A DNA stretch of 38,158 bases, taken from Oligella urethralis DSM 7531 (GTDB taxonomy: Bacteria; Pseudomonadota; Gammaproteobacteria; Burkholderiales; Burkholderiaceae_B). The notes beneath the pieces were generated by a model, which was not told the origin of the DNA, did no database searches, and saw nothing but the letters and a program-made list of their open reading frames with translations. The translations under genes were made by a program, and so were the position numbers. Of the stretch, positions 7,355-17,263 are shown piece by piece; the stretch's first letter is position 1, and each line of letters starts with the position of its first letter. Location: assembly GCF_000372065.1 (NCBI RefSeq), contig NZ_AQVB01000018.1:1-38158 (forward strand). Direction: 5' to 3'.

Positions 7355-8671
7355 TTAGCCACGCTGTTGACCATTGCCATTTAATACCCACTTGTAGGTA
7401 GTCAGCCCCTCTAGCCCGACGGGGCCACGTGCATGTAAGCGATTGGTGGAAATGCCGATTTCAGCGCCTAAACCGTATTCGAAACCATCCGCAAATACCG
7501 TCGGTAAATTGACGTAAACCGAGCTGGAATCAACGGCTAACTGGAAATGTTCGGCACGCTGCAGATTGTCAGTAATAATTGACTCGGTATGACCGGAACC
7601 GTATTGGCTGATATGCTCAATGGCTTCATCAATCGATTGAACGATGCGAATCGCAATAATTGGACCGAGGAACTCCGTGGCCCAATCTTCTTCAGTAGCA
7701 TCCTTGATGGCTGCTTGCTCATTCGATTGCAAGCCCGCAGCTACCAAGATTGCTTTACTTTGTGGACAAACTCGCATCTCATCCCCATGCGCTTGAAACT
7801 TTCGAGCTAGTTCGGGCAAAATCGCTGCCGCAATACTTTCATCAATTAATAATGTTTCTAAGGCGCCACAGATACCATAGCGATGTGTTTTAGCATGAAA
7901 AGCCAAATCAATCGCCATCTGATGATTAGCATACTGATCCAAATACATATGGCAATTACCGTCCAGGTGCATAATCATCGGCACCTTGGCTTCTGCAGCC
8001 AAGCGCGCTAAGAGGGATTTACCGCCGCGTGGAATAATCACATCGACGTATTCGCTGAGACGAATTAATTCACCCACGGCAGCCCTATCGGTAGTCGCTA
8101 CTACTTGCACCGCATACTCCGGCAGATCATTAGCTTTAAGGCTTTGAGCAATTAACTTAGCAAAGGCCTGATTAGAGTAAAAGGCTTCACTGCCGCCTCG
8201 TAAAATACAAGCATTACCAGACTTTAGACAGAGTGCCGCCGCATCAACCGTGACATTAGGGCGCGATTCATAAATAATGCCGATGACGCCGATGGGCACA
8301 CGCATTTGCGCTACCCGCATGCCGTTTGGACGTACCGTGGTGGCTGACAGTGAGCCTACTGGATTAGGCATAGCGGCGATTTGACGCAAACCCGTTTGCA
8401 TAATATCAAGGTATTTTTCAGTTAGGGTTAAGCGATCTAATAAAGCAGCCTCGAGTTGATTGGCTTTGGCTTTGGCCACGTCCTTAGCATTTTCAGCTAA
8501 TAAAAAGGCCTTATTATCATTAATCAAATCGGCTAAGCTTAGCAATGCCGCTGATTTTTTTTGATCACTGAGACGCATCAGACTGCGTGATGCTTCACGC
8601 GCTTGTTTACCTAATTGGCGCAAATAGTCCTGTATGGACAAGTCGGAGGAGTGAGTAGACTGAGTGTTCAT
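7355..8671 (-). CDS. proA: Gamma-glutamyl phosphate reductase
   Basis: The protein has 438 residues, about 20 longer than typical ProA, with the excess at the N-terminus. It uses NADPH to reduce gamma-glutamyl phosphate to glutamate semialdehyde, the second step of proline synthesis. The aldehyde-dehydrogenase-fold motifs are clear: I-Y-E-S-R-P-N-V (133-140), L-R-G-G-S-E-A (157-163), I-I-P-R-G-G-K-S-L, and the catalytic Cys268 in [12 protein letters not shown]. The C-terminal [13 protein letters not shown] signature is complete. proB is not in the window. The gene follows holA by 45 bases on the same strand, an order usual in Burkholderiales. Confidence 0.96.
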   Translation of the reverse strand: MNTQSTHSSDLSIQDYLRQLGKQAREASRSLMRLSDQKKSAALLSLADLINDNKAFLLAENAKDVAKAKANQLEAALLDRLTLTEKYLDIMQTGLRQIAAMPNPVGSLSATTVRPNGMRVAQMRVPIGVIGIIYESRPNVTVDAAALCLKSGNACILRGGSEAFYSNQAFAKLIAQSLKANDLPEYAVQVVATTDRAAVGELIRLSEYVDVIIPRGGKSLLARLAAEAKVPMIMHLDGNCHMYLDQYANHQMAIDLAFHAKTHRYGICGALETLLIDESIAAAILPELARKFQAHGDEMRVCPQSKAILVAAGLQSNEQAAIKDATEEDWATEFLGPIIAIRIVQSIDEAIEHISQYGSGHTESIITDNLQRAEHFQLAVDSSSVYVNLPTVFADGFEYGLGAEIGISTNRLHARGPVGLEGLTTYKWVLNGNGQQRG

Positions 8672-8716
8672 AAGGCGATTAAGTAGTTGAAATTTAAAAT
8701 ATAATGATAAAAATGG

Positions 8717-9751
8717 CTATACCGCTTGAGGATTAACGATTTTTAGAGCAAGCCGCAGCAGCTCTTGCCAGGGATCGTTTAAGCGCCCCTCCACCGGGAT
8801 ACCCTTTAAAATGCGATCCACATCATGTGCATGTTGAATCAAGCCCATCAGCTGCATTAAGCTTAAACGTTCTAGTGCCTGTAAAATCAAGTTTGATTTG
8901 GGTGGGCGTAGATAGAGTGAGCGTAGTTGGCTTGACGGGTTTAAGCCCTTGGAACGAGCCACGGCTAAGTGATATAGATGACGAATATCTGTCATCATAA
9001 AACCGAGGATCAAAGGCAGGGCTTCACCTTCGGCCGCCAAACCCTCAATAATCCGTCGGGTGCGAGTGGCATCCCCCTGCAGCATGGCACTACTGAGTGA
9101 CATCACATCAAAACGTGCCACATCTTGAATCGATTGTTGAATCGCTTCAAAGCTAATGTCACCCTCGGGATACATCAGACCGAGTTTGATGATTTCCTGA
9201 TGAGCGGCAAAGAGATTGCCCTCCACACGATCCACAATCCACGCTAGCGTTTCTCTGTCTACGCTTTGCTGTTGGCGTTTTAAACGCTCGCTAATCCAAG
9301 CCGGGAGTTGCTCTCGTTGAATAATCGGTAATTCATAAACCTCAGCTGCGGCGGAAAGGCTTTGCCACCATTTTGCTTTTGTCGTCTGAAAATCTAATTT
9401 CGGTAAGCTGATAATGACCACCGTATCCACCAAGCGTCCTTGCCTGACTTCCTCGGCTAAACGTATTAAGGCCTGAGCGCCTTTGGTGCCGGGCTTACCG
9501 GTGGGGATGACGAGCTCCAGAATTTTACGTTGCGCAAATAGTGACAGGCTTTGGGTAAACTCCTCAATCACACCCCAATCGTCGGTGGCGCTAAGGCTAA
9601 GCGAACTACGTTCGCTGTAATCATGCTGTTGCGCCCAATGCCGGAGTGTATCGACGCTTTCAATTCTTAACAGCAGCTCATCACCGGCCACACAATAGAG
9701 CGGTGCCGGCGCTGCTTGCAGATTGATGGTAGCAGGATTAAACTTGGCCAT
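8717..9751 (-). CDS. holA: DNA polymerase III delta subunit
   Basis: At 344 residues this matches HolA (about 343 in E. coli). The delta subunit belongs to the clamp-loader complex and opens the beta sliding clamp. The N-terminal region has the expected Y-C-V-A-G-D-E-L-L-L-R entry and the loop S-L-S-L-F-A-Q-R-K-I-L-E-L in the beta-binding position. A long basic/hydrophobic segment, F-D-V-M-S-L-S-S-A-M-L-Q-G-D, belongs to the collar region. Its ATG overlaps the lptE stop by one base (TAATG), implying translational coupling. Gene order lptE-holA is widely conserved in proteobacteria, which strengthens the call, since delta subunits are poorly conserved in sequence. Confidence 0.92.
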   Translation of the reverse strand: MAKFNPATINLQAAPAPLYCVAGDELLLRIESVDTLRHWAQQHDYSERSSLSLSATDDWGVIEEFTQSLSLFAQRKILELVIPTGKPGTKGAQALIRLAEEVRQGRLVDTVVIISLPKLDFQTTKAKWWQSLSAAAEVYELPIIQREQLPAWISERLKRQQQSVDRETLAWIVDRVEGNLFAAHQEIIKLGLMYPEGDISFEAIQQSIQDVARFDVMSLSSAMLQGDATRTRRIIEGLAAEGEALPLILGFMMTDIRHLYHLAVARSKGLNPSSQLRSLYLRPPKSNLILQALERLSLMQLMGLIQHAHDVDRILKGIPVEGRLNDPWQELLRLALKIVNPQAV

Positions 9752-10326
9752 TAATGCGTGTGTAATGCTTGATAACGCTGAATTACCTCATCTGAGGTAA
9801 TTCGTTGCAAAATAGAATTAGCGATATTACGCTCCATATCGGCATAAAGTTGTTGCATCTCAGCCGCTTTGGCGTCGGCATTATCCTCATCATAGGGTAA
9901 TAAACGTAGACTGGAGAGGGTGGTTGGCTCTAATAAGCTATTCCCAGCACTATCAACTAGGGTAAAGCTGATGTAGAGGCCTAATTCGTATTCCTCTACC
10001 TTACCGTCTACCGTCAGTGATACCTCTTTGCGAGTACGGCGATTATTAAGTTGTAATAATCGTACTTCGGACTCTTCGGCCGTGTCGACAATTCGGGTAT
10101 GCGGTGAGTTGGCACGGATACCACGAATAATCTGGCTGCCAAAAGAGCTCTGGCTATTGATGTTGGTATATAAACTAGTAAAGGGCAGGGGCGTAGCGCC
10201 ACGCAGCTTAAAGCCGCATGCTGCCAGACTCACCACCAACATCAGGAGTACTAAAAAAGCAGCCGCTTGCTTAACGGTGGGTGCTAAAGCTTGAGCTCTA
10301 GCAGCGCTCAATCGCTGATAACTCAT
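9751..10326 (-). CDS. lptE: LPS-assembly lipoprotein LptE
   Basis: The 191-residue precursor has a lipoprotein signal: hydrophobic A-A-F-L-V-L-L-M-L-V-V-S then lipobox L-A-A-C, with acylated Cys37. The mature start C-G-F-K-L-R-G is the hallmark of LptE (RlpB). LptE plugs the LptD barrel in the outer membrane and helps deliver lipopolysaccharide to the cell surface. The signal region is longer than usual (36 residues), so the real start could be an internal codon, though no Met lies between 1 and 29. It begins two bases after the leuS stop and overlaps holA by one base. Confidence 0.93.
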   Translation of the reverse strand: MSYQRLSAARAQALAPTVKQAAAFLVLLMLVVSLAACGFKLRGATPLPFTSLYTNINSQSSFGSQIIRGIRANSPHTRIVDTAEESEVRLLQLNNRRTRKEVSLTVDGKVEEYELGLYISFTLVDSAGNSLLEPTTLSSLRLLPYDEDNADAKAAEMQQLYADMERNIANSILQRITSDEVIQRYQALHTH

Positions 10327-10328
10327 GC

Positions 10329-12992
10329 TTATCCTACCACGTTCACTAATCGTCCCGGCACCACAATGACCCGCTTAATCGGACGCCCCTCAAGGAAGCG
10401 CTCAACCGCCTCATGTTCACGTGCTGTTTGTTCAATCAGCGCTTGATCGGCGTCATTAGGCACCATCATGGAACCGCGTAATTTACCATTAATCTGTAGC
10501 ACTAACTCGATTTCATCAGCCACTAGTGCCGCTTCATCCACGACTGGCCATGGTGCATCCAGTAAATCACCATAAGTCTCGGCAAAACCCAGGGCGCGCC
10601 AGAGATGCCAAGTAATATGTGGCACCACCGGATAGAGCATACGTAAAAGAATTGATACCGATTCACGAATTGCGTGCTGCGCCAACTCACCTGCTGGCAA
10701 TTGCGCCGCTTCTAATGCATTTAACAACTTCATATTCGCCGAGACGACAGTATTGTACTGAATTCGGCTATAGTCATAATCCGCTTGCTTTAAGAGTGAG
10801 TAAGTCTCAAGACGTAAGTCTTTGATGGCTTGCGCCAGCTCCTCTTGAGCCGCCCAGTCGATGTTATCTTGAGCCTGTCGAATCTCATCTTGGTGCTTGT
10901 AGCAATAATTCCAAAGGCGACGTAAAAAGCGGTTGGAGCCGTCCACGCCACTTCCAGACCACTCAAGTGTTTGCTCCGGTGGGCTCGCAAACATCACAAA
11001 TAAACGTGCTGTGTCTGCCCCCATGGTATCAATTAAGTGTTGTGGATCAATACCATTGTTTTTGGATTTGGACATGGTGCCGATACCGTCGTAGCTGATC
11101 TCGGAGCCATCACTTTTTAATTTGGCACCAATGATATTACCCTTGGCATCTAAGATATTGTCCACCTCGGAAGGGGCAAAATACTCAATGCCACCAAGTG
11201 CATTGCGGCGTGAATATATATGGTTGAGTACCATTCCTTGGCACAACAATTTAACAAATGGTTCGTCATACGCTAAGAGACCCATGTCGCGCATCACTTT
11301 GGTCCAGAAGCGTGCATAAAGCAGGTGCATCACCGCATGCTCAATCCCGCCGATATACTGATCCATCGGCATCCAGTAATTATTGCGCTCATCTACCATG
11401 GCTTCGTGATTGGCAGCGGAGGCATAGCGCATAAAGTACCACGAAGAGTCCACAAAGGTGTCCATGGTGTCAGTTTCACGCTTGGCATCTGCGCCACAAC
11501 AAGGGCACGTTACCTGCAGGAACTCCTCACATTTATTTAAGGGGTTACCACTACCATCGGGAATAAGATGCTCCGGTAATACCACTGGTAGATCCTTTTC
11601 AGGCACTGGTACTGGACCGCAACTAGGGCAGTGAATAATAGGAATAGGGGTGCCCCAATAACGTTGGCGGGAAATACCCCAATCACGAATGCGCCAAGTG
11701 ACTTTTTTCTCACCCAATTGCTTGGCTACCATCAAGTCGGCGATTTTATCGACTGCTTCACTAATGCTGAGACCGTTGTATTCGCCGGAATTGATCAGCT
11801 TGGCCCCTTCTTTGTCCGCATACCAGTCCTGCCATTGTGTCGTCGAATAGGCGCGGCCCTCAATATCAATGACTTGCACAATCGGTAGTTGGTACTTCAG
11901 TGCAAAGGCAAAGTCACGCTCATCGTGCCCCGGTACGGCCATAACAGCGCCGTCACCATAGCTCATTAAGACATAGTTACCAACCCAGACCTCAATGTTG
12001 TCGCCGGTAATAGGGTGAGTGACATAGAGACCGGTAGGCACACCTTCTTTTTCTTTGGTCGCTAAATCTGCTTCGCTGGTGCCACCTTTAATTGCTTCTT
12101 TAATAAACGCGGCAACCTTGTCATCACGTCGCGCCGCTTCAACCGCCAATGGGTGCTCTGGTGCCACGGCGCAGAAAGTCACCCCCATAATGGTATCAAT
12201 ACGCGTCGTAAAGACGTACAGACGGCCGTCTTGAATCAACTGATTAGCGCCATCACGAATGTCATGAGTAAAGGCAAAACGCACGCCCTCACTGCGACCA
12301 ATCCAGTTTTCCTGCATCAAACGGACCCGCTCAGGCCAGCCGTCTAAGTGGTTTTTGGTGTAATCCAGTAGCTCCTCGGCGTAATCAGTGATTTTTAAGT
12401 AATAGCCGGGAATCTCACGCTTTTCAACTAAGGCTCCAGAGCGCCAACCGCGACCATCAACCACCTGCTCATTCGCTAAGACGGTTTGATCGACAGGATC
12501 CCAGTTAACCACTTGGGTTTTACGGTAGGCAATGCCTTTTTCCAACATTTTAAGAAAAAGCCATTGGTTCCAGCGATAGTATTCTGGATCGCAAGCACAC
12601 ATTTCACGAGACCAGTCAATGGCTAAGCCCATGGACTGCATCTGCTTTTTCATATAGGCAATATTATCGTAAGTCCATTTTGCAGGCGGTACCTTGGATT
12701 TGATGGCGGCATTTTCCGCAGGCATACCAAAAGCGTCCCAGCCCATCGGCATCAAGACGTTATAGCCGCGCATTCTGAGTTGGCGTGCCATGACGTCATT
12801 GATGGTGTAGTTCCTAACATGACCCATGTGGAGCTTACCACTAGGATAGGGCAACATGGAGCAAGCATAGAATTTAGGTTTTTCTTCGCCGGCGGCGTTT
12901 TTGGTGCCCTCTACCACACGGTAGACATCGTGTTCTTGCCAAATGGTCTGTGCTTCTTTTTCAACAGCAGAAGCATGGTAATGTTCTTGCAT
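10329..12992 (-). CDS. leuS: Leucyl-tRNA synthetase
   Basis: From the ATG at 12992 ([11 protein letters not shown]) the protein has 887 residues, normal for bacterial LeuS. It is a class Ia enzyme: [10 protein letters not shown] holds the HIGH motif and T-M-S-K-S-K-N-N-G is the KMSKS loop (Thr in place of the first Lys, common in LeuS). The CP1 editing domain has the T-x-x-T-T-R-I-D-T signature, here [11 protein letters not shown], and D-E-R-D-F with the editing Asp. A zinc-knuckle-like C-P-S-C ... C-P-C-C is also present. A longer frame to 13022 lacks family support. It is first in the leuS-lptE-holA-proA run. The leader carries a terminator-like hairpin (13044-13071). Confidence 0.97.
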   Translation of the reverse strand: MQEHYHASAVEKEAQTIWQEHDVYRVVEGTKNAAGEEKPKFYACSMLPYPSGKLHMGHVRNYTINDVMARQLRMRGYNVLMPMGWDAFGMPAENAAIKSKVPPAKWTYDNIAYMKKQMQSMGLAIDWSREMCACDPEYYRWNQWLFLKMLEKGIAYRKTQVVNWDPVDQTVLANEQVVDGRGWRSGALVEKREIPGYYLKITDYAEELLDYTKNHLDGWPERVRLMQENWIGRSEGVRFAFTHDIRDGANQLIQDGRLYVFTTRIDTIMGVTFCAVAPEHPLAVEAARRDDKVAAFIKEAIKGGTSEADLATKEKEGVPTGLYVTHPITGDNIEVWVGNYVLMSYGDGAVMAVPGHDERDFAFALKYQLPIVQVIDIEGRAYSTTQWQDWYADKEGAKLINSGEYNGLSISEAVDKIADLMVAKQLGEKKVTWRIRDWGISRQRYWGTPIPIIHCPSCGPVPVPEKDLPVVLPEHLIPDGSGNPLNKCEEFLQVTCPCCGADAKRETDTMDTFVDSSWYFMRYASAANHEAMVDERNNYWMPMDQYIGGIEHAVMHLLYARFWTKVMRDMGLLAYDEPFVKLLCQGMVLNHIYSRRNALGGIEYFAPSEVDNILDAKGNIIGAKLKSDGSEISYDGIGTMSKSKNNGIDPQHLIDTMGADTARLFVMFASPPEQTLEWSGSGVDGSNRFLRRLWNYCYKHQDEIRQAQDNIDWAAQEELAQAIKDLRLETYSLLKQADYDYSRIQYNTVVSANMKLLNALEAAQLPAGELAQHAIRESVSILLRMLYPVVPHITWHLWRALGFAETYGDLLDAPWPVVDEAALVADEIELVLQINGKLRGSMMVPNDADQALIEQTAREHEAVERFLEGRPIKRVIVVPGRLVNVVG

Positions 12993-13043
12993 AGATAGAC
13001 TTCTAGAGAGAATAGTGATCAAAGTTAGCGTTTCTTAGCTGAA

Positions 13044-13071
13044 AAAAGCAGTTATAATTGAGGCTGCTTTT
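13044..13071 (-). promoter_or_regulatory. Terminator-like hairpin in the leuS leader (possible attenuator)
   Basis: AAAAGCAG (13044-13051) pairs perfectly with CTGCTTTT (13064-13071), loop 12. On the minus strand the stem is followed by TTTTTTC, the layout of an intrinsic terminator, about 52 bases before the leuS ATG. A second 7-bp hairpin (13081-13087 with 13096-13102) lies just upstream. No plus-strand gene ends here, so the only obvious transcript it could stop is the leuS leader. Confidence 0.45.
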
Positions 13072-13117
13072 CCTGCTAGCGCTGATTGCATGCTTAATCA
13101 GCCTAAGTAAATACTTC

Positions 13118-13123
13118 ATTATA
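13118..13123 (-). promoter_or_regulatory. Possible leuS -10 element
   Basis: A perfect TATAAT lies on the minus strand about 125 bases upstream of leuS. The base stretch 17 positions further up is a poor match to TTGACA, so the promoter is only moderately supported. Confidence 0.4.
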
Positions 13124-13183
13124 CCCTTGATTGGCTTTTTTACGGTTCTTTATCCGGGGTGTGAATAATCAATAATACTGGCT

Positions 13184-13621
13184 ATGACTCTTCAACGTTC
13201 CGCACATTTTTATCGCTTTACCCTTTGTGCTCTGATGGCTTTGGCGCTGACTGCTTGCAAGACCAAGCCCATGTATACCGAGGGTGATGTGCATTTTGAG
13301 CTTACTTGCGTTGAGGCTGATGCGACGGTGTGCGAGCAGGGTTTACGTGAGGCCTGTGCCAAGTATGAGGGGGAGGTGGTCGCTGTTGAGGTGCGGCGTG
13401 AACGCTATGTTAGCGAAGCCTTGAAAGCTGCGCTACGCAGCCAGGGGATACAGGCTCAATCGGTGCATTTGATTTGTCGTCCACCGGTACAAGAGCAGGA
13501 GGACATTGCGCGCCAGGGTAGCACGCACCCTGATAATTCAGCCGCCGCCCAGCGTGATAATCTGAGCGGTCCACTGAATCTGGATCCGAATGCTAAGAAT
13601 GAGCCTGAGGAGGCGCCCTAA
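13184..13621 (+). CDS. Putative lipoprotein of unknown function
   Basis: I do not recognise this 145-residue protein. The N-terminus is a lipoprotein signal: R-F-T-L-C-A-L-M-A-L-A-L then lipobox L-T-A-C, with acylation at Cys25. The mature part has four further cysteines (42, 50, 58 and 98) around a short alpha/beta region ending at about residue 100, so two disulfides in the periplasm are plausible. The last 45 residues are hydrophilic, rich in Gln, Asn, Asp and Pro, and look disordered. It is transcribed alone on the plus strand between divergent leuS and convergent LOG-family genes. Lys at +2 after the Cys (C-K-T-K) suggests no inner-membrane retention signal, so outer-membrane anchoring is a reasonable guess. 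Confidence 0.65.
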   Translation: MTLQRSAHFYRFTLCALMALALTACKTKPMYTEGDVHFELTCVEADATVCEQGLREACAKYEGEVVAVEVRRERYVSEALKAALRSQGIQAQSVHLICRPPVQEQEDIARQGSTHPDNSAAAQRDNLSGPLNLDPNAKNEPEEAP

Positions 13622-13642
13622 CAAGCACCTGCTGAATGGGTC

Positions 13643-14410
13643 TTAGCGTAAGCCAAAGCAGATCGTACTTTGGCAGTATGTTTCATACCTGTCTTCTATA
13701 TAGGCGACAATTTTCTCCGGCTCATCTTCAATAATAAATAAATCTAAATCAGGTGCAGAGATGTAGCCATTAGCCAGTAGTTGCTGTTTAATCCAATCCA
13801 CAAGGCCGCGCCAGAACTCACTGCCTACAAAAACGATGGGCGCACGATGCGCTTTGCCTGTTTGTATTAGGGTTAAGGTCTCAAATACCTCATCCATGGT
13901 ACCAAAGCCACCCGGCATCATAATATAGGCTGCGCTATTCATAAAGAAGGTGGTTTTGCGGGAAACAAAGTATTTAAAATAAAGACTTTCGGACTGGTAA
14001 ACGTTATCATGCTGCTCATGCGGCAGTTTGATATTGAGACCGATGCTGTGGCCACCCGCTTCAAAACAGCCCTTATTGGCCGCTTCCATCACCCCCGGGC
14101 CACCACCAGAAATGATGCTGAAGCCCGCTTGAGCGAGCAATTTACTGATCTCAATGGTTTTGTTATAGTACAAAGAGTCTTTTGCTGTGCGTGCACTGCC
14201 GAAAATACTCACGGCCTTATTGATATGCAGTAGGTGTTGTGCTGCGGTCGCCAGCTCCTGAGAAATTTCAGCTACCTGACCATTGACCGTATCAGCTTTT
14301 GAAGCTTCGACTTGCTTCATTTCCGTGCGACTGACTTGTTTAGCGTTTTCAGCCTTATCTTCTACTGTAAGATCGGAGTCTACAGTTAAATTTTCTTTAT
14401 TGATGGACAT
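13643..14410 (-). CDS. LOG-family protein (Rossmann-fold nucleoside monophosphate phosphoribohydrolase type)
   Basis: The protein is 255 residues. It has both LOG signatures: G-G-G-P-G-V-M-E-A-A-N-K-G (102-114) and P-G-G-F-G-T-M-D-E (166-174), which form the nucleotide-binding and catalytic sites. Family members cleave nucleoside 5'-monophosphates to free base and ribose 5-phosphate; bacterial paralogues may act in nucleotide salvage. The conserved core starts near residue 62 (H-I-N-K-A-V-S-I-F-G-S-A-R). Before it lies a charged, Glu/Lys-rich tail of uncertain status. The ATG at 14410 has AAGG eight bases upstream; an internal ATG at 14320 is the alternative. The 14410 start overlaps the polA start on the other strand. 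Confidence 0.85.
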   Translation of the reverse strand: MSINKENLTVDSDLTVEDKAENAKQVSRTEMKQVEASKADTVNGQVAEISQELATAAQHLLHINKAVSIFGSARTAKDSLYYNKTIEISKLLAQAGFSIISGGGPGVMEAANKGCFEAGGHSIGLNIKLPHEQHDNVYQSESLYFKYFVSRKTTFFMNSAAYIMMPGGFGTMDEVFETLTLIQTGKAHRAPIVFVGSEFWRGLVDWIKQQLLANGYISAPDLDLFIIEDEPEKIVAYIEDRYETYCQSTICFGLR

Positions 14411-17144
14411 GAAAAAAACCTTATTACTTGTTGATGGCTCAAGCTATTTATATCGCGCATTTTTTGCGATGCCGAACCTACGGAATGCCCTGGGTGAGCC
14501 CACCGGGGCAATCTACGGCGTCATGAATATGATGCGCAAGATAAATCAAGATTATAACCCTGATTATATGGCTTGCGTCTTCGATGCTAAGGGTAAAACC
14601 TTTAGAGACGATATCTATAAAGAGTATAAAGGTAATCGGCCACCCATGCCCGATGATTTACGTTCTCAGATAAAACCGATTCACGACGCCATCCGTGCCA
14701 TGGGTTGGACGGTGATTGCGCTCGAGGGGGTTGAGGCCGACGATGTGATTGCTACCCTCGCCAAAAAAGCCACGGATAACGGCATTGAATCGATTATCTC
14801 CACCAGTGATAAGGACATGGCGCAACTAGTGAATGAGCACGTCACCTTAATTGATACCATGAGTAATCAGGTGATGGATATTGAGGGAGTCAAGGCGCGT
14901 TATGGTGTCAAGCCGGAGCAGATCATTGACTATTTAATGTTGATGGGGGACACCTCAGATAATATCCCTGGGGTACCTAAGGTAGGTCCTAAAACCGCTG
15001 TTAAATGGCTTGAGGAATACGGTACCTTGGATAGTATCATCGCACATGCCGATAACATCAAGGGGGTGGTAGGCCAAAATTTGCGTGAGTTTATTCCCAC
15101 CTTTGAAATGACGCGCCGCTTGGTCACGATTAAAGATGATTGCGATTTACCGGAGGCCATTGATACGCCGGACGATCTCCGTCCCTTGGCGCAGGACAAA
15201 GCCACTTTAATTGATATTTTTCAAAAATACGGTTTCCGCACCTGGTTACGTGAATTAACTGGTGATCCAGAAGCGATTCCGGCGCAGGATGCGAGGGTTG
15301 AGGCTGATGTGGTGCCTGCAGCACCAGCAGTGATTGACTATCAAACCGTCACCACTGAAGCACAACTAAAGGATTTGCTTGCTGTGCTTCAGCAGGCTGA
15401 GATAGTGGCTTTGGACACGGAAACCGATGGTCTTTACTCAATGGCTGCCCGCTTGGTTGGCTTATCCATGTCAGTTAAGCCGGGTCAGGCCTGGTATATT
15501 CCGGTCGGGCATCAAAGCTCGGTGTTGGACGAGCAACAGCAGCAACTGAGTAAAGCACGGGTGTTAGAGCAGCTGCGCCCTTGGCTAGAAAGTGAGCAAG
15601 CTAAAAAGGTGTTGCAAAATGCCAAATTTGACACCCATGTGTTAGCAAATGAGGGTGTACGATTAGGCGGTATTCAGCATGACACCATGCTGATGGGCTA
15701 TGTGCTGGATTCCTCGAAGCGAGTCGGCATGGAGGAGCTGATGCAGCGTTACTTAGGGCGCAGTGGCATCAGCTATGAGCAGATTTGTGGCAAGGGCGCC
15801 TCAGCCATTAGCTTTGATCAGGTAGCGATCGAAAAGGCCGCCGAATACGCCTGTGAAGATGCAGATGTAACCTTACAGTTAATGCAGGTGATGCTGCCCT
15901 TAATTGAGGCGGAGCCAGGTTTTAAGCGTATTTATGAGCTGGAAATGCAGGTTTCCCCGGTGTTGACCACGATTGAGCGTAATGGGGTTAGGGTTGATGA
16001 AAAATCCTTAAATGAACAAAGCCGTGCCTTTGCTGAGCGTCTTGATGAATTGGAACAAGAAGCGCATGCGATGGTGGGGGAAGCCTTTAATCTGAATTCA
16101 CCACGGCAACTGGGCGAGATTTTCTTCGAGAAAATGGCTTTGCCAGTCATTAAAAAAACACCCAAGGGTGCTCCCTCAACCGATGAGGAAACGCTTAACC
16201 GCTTAGCCGAGGACTATCCTCTCCCTAAACTTATTCTTGAATATCGTAGCCTTGCTAAATTGAAGTCTACTTATACTGATAAGCTACCCGCCATGATTTG
16301 GCCGGCGACCGGACGGGTACATACGAGTTATTCCCAAGCTTCCGTGGTAACGGGACGTCTCTCCTCATCGGATCCAAATCTACAAAATATTCCGGTACGT
16401 AGCGAGGAAGGGCGTCGTATTCGCAGGGCTTTTATTGCAGAACCGGGCAAGGTGATAATGGCGGCGGATTATTCACAAATCGAATTGCGCGTGATGGCAC
16501 ATATTTCTGGCGACGAGGGCTTACGCAAAGCCTTTGCGGAGGGTCAAGATATTCACCGCAGTACGGCAGCGGAGATTTTCTCGCTAGCTAGTATCGATGA
16601 GGTGACTGCCGATCAGCGTCGCTCAGCTAAAGCAATTAACTTTGGGTTGATATATGGTATGGGCGTATTTGGTTTGGCTAAAACGTTGGATATTAGTCGA
16701 GATGCAGCGAAGCTTTATATTGATCGTTATTTTGCGCGCTATCCAGGCGTTGCTGATTATATGGAGCGCATTAAACAAGAAGCGTTGGAGCAGGGTTATG
16801 TAGAAACCGTTTTTGGTCGACGTCTCTGGTTTAAAGAAATTCAGGGCGCCAAGGGACCCCGTCGAGCCAATGCTGAGCGTCAAGCCATTAATGCGCCAAT
16901 GCAGGGCACGGCGGCCGATTTAATTAAAATGGCAATGGTTGCCGTACAAAAATTTATTGATGAGAAAAAGCTTAAGAGCTTAATGATCATGCAGGTGCAT
17001 GATGAACTTGTCTTGGAAGTACCCGAAGCTGAAAAAGACTTAATGCGTCAAGCCTTGCCCGAATTAATGAGTGGTGTGGCTGAACTCAGCGTACCTTTGA
17101 TCGCTGAAGTGGCGGTGGGTGAAAATTGGCGTGATGCCGAGTAA
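14409..17144 (+). CDS. polA: DNA polymerase I
   Basis: From the ATG at 14409 (M-K-K-T-L-L-L-V-D-G-S-S-Y-L-Y-R-A-F) the enzyme has 911 residues, close to E. coli PolA (928). Three domains are visible. The 5' nuclease runs from 1 to about 290 with the Asp clusters V-E-A-D-D-V-I-A and T-S-D-K-D. The 3'-5' exonuclease begins near 335 with D-T-E-T-D-G-L, so the proofreading acidic residues are kept. The polymerase domain has motif A D-Y-S-Q-I-E-L-R near 687, the O-helix R-R-S-A-K-A-I-N-F-G-L-I-Y-G and motif C V-H-D-E near 865. It fills gaps in excision repair and removes Okazaki primers. An ATG six bases upstream (14403) is equally possible. Neither has a convincing Shine-Dalgarno sequence, and the promoter must lie inside the LOG gene. 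Confidence 0.96.
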   Translation: MKKTLLLVDGSSYLYRAFFAMPNLRNALGEPTGAIYGVMNMMRKINQDYNPDYMACVFDAKGKTFRDDIYKEYKGNRPPMPDDLRSQIKPIHDAIRAMGWTVIALEGVEADDVIATLAKKATDNGIESIISTSDKDMAQLVNEHVTLIDTMSNQVMDIEGVKARYGVKPEQIIDYLMLMGDTSDNIPGVPKVGPKTAVKWLEEYGTLDSIIAHADNIKGVVGQNLREFIPTFEMTRRLVTIKDDCDLPEAIDTPDDLRPLAQDKATLIDIFQKYGFRTWLRELTGDPEAIPAQDARVEADVVPAAPAVIDYQTVTTEAQLKDLLAVLQQAEIVALDTETDGLYSMAARLVGLSMSVKPGQAWYIPVGHQSSVLDEQQQQLSKARVLEQLRPWLESEQAKKVLQNAKFDTHVLANEGVRLGGIQHDTMLMGYVLDSSKRVGMEELMQRYLGRSGISYEQICGKGASAISFDQVAIEKAAEYACEDADVTLQLMQVMLPLIEAEPGFKRIYELEMQVSPVLTTIERNGVRVDEKSLNEQSRAFAERLDELEQEAHAMVGEAFNLNSPRQLGEIFFEKMALPVIKKTPKGAPSTDEETLNRLAEDYPLPKLILEYRSLAKLKSTYTDKLPAMIWPATGRVHTSYSQASVVTGRLSSSDPNLQNIPVRSEEGRRIRRAFIAEPGKVIMAADYSQIELRVMAHISGDEGLRKAFAEGQDIHRSTAAEIFSLASIDEVTADQRRSAKAINFGLIYGMGVFGLAKTLDISRDAAKLYIDRYFARYPGVADYMERIKQEALEQGYVETVFGRRLWFKEIQGAKGPRRANAERQAINAPMQGTAADLIKMAMVAVQKFIDEKKLKSLMIMQVHDELVLEVPEAEKDLMRQALPELMSGVAELSVPLIAEVAVGENWRDAE

Positions 17145-17196
17145 ATGGCAGGCAGTTGATGGTATTGCTGTGAGATTAAATTAGGGTTCAGTAAGC

Positions 17197-17211
17197 GCCG
17201 TTGCGGCTTTT
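17197..17211 (+). terminator. Weak stem-loop after polA
   Basis: GCCG-TTG-CGGC (17197-17207) is followed by TTTT, about 50 bases past the polA stop. The stem is only 4 bp, so this is tentative. Confidence 0.25.
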
Positions 17212-17222
17212 AGTAGATTAAA

Positions 17223-17256
17223 AAGCACCGTCTTAATCTGATTTGAGACGGTGCTT
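17223..17256 (-). terminator. Intrinsic terminator of htpX
   Basis: AAGCACCGTCT (17223-17233) pairs perfectly with AGACGGTGCTT (17246-17256), an 11-bp stem eight bases from the htpX stop. On the minus strand it continues with a T-run (TTTTTAAT). It may also stop polA transcripts coming the other way. Confidence 0.8.
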
Positions 17257-17263
17257 GCACTGA

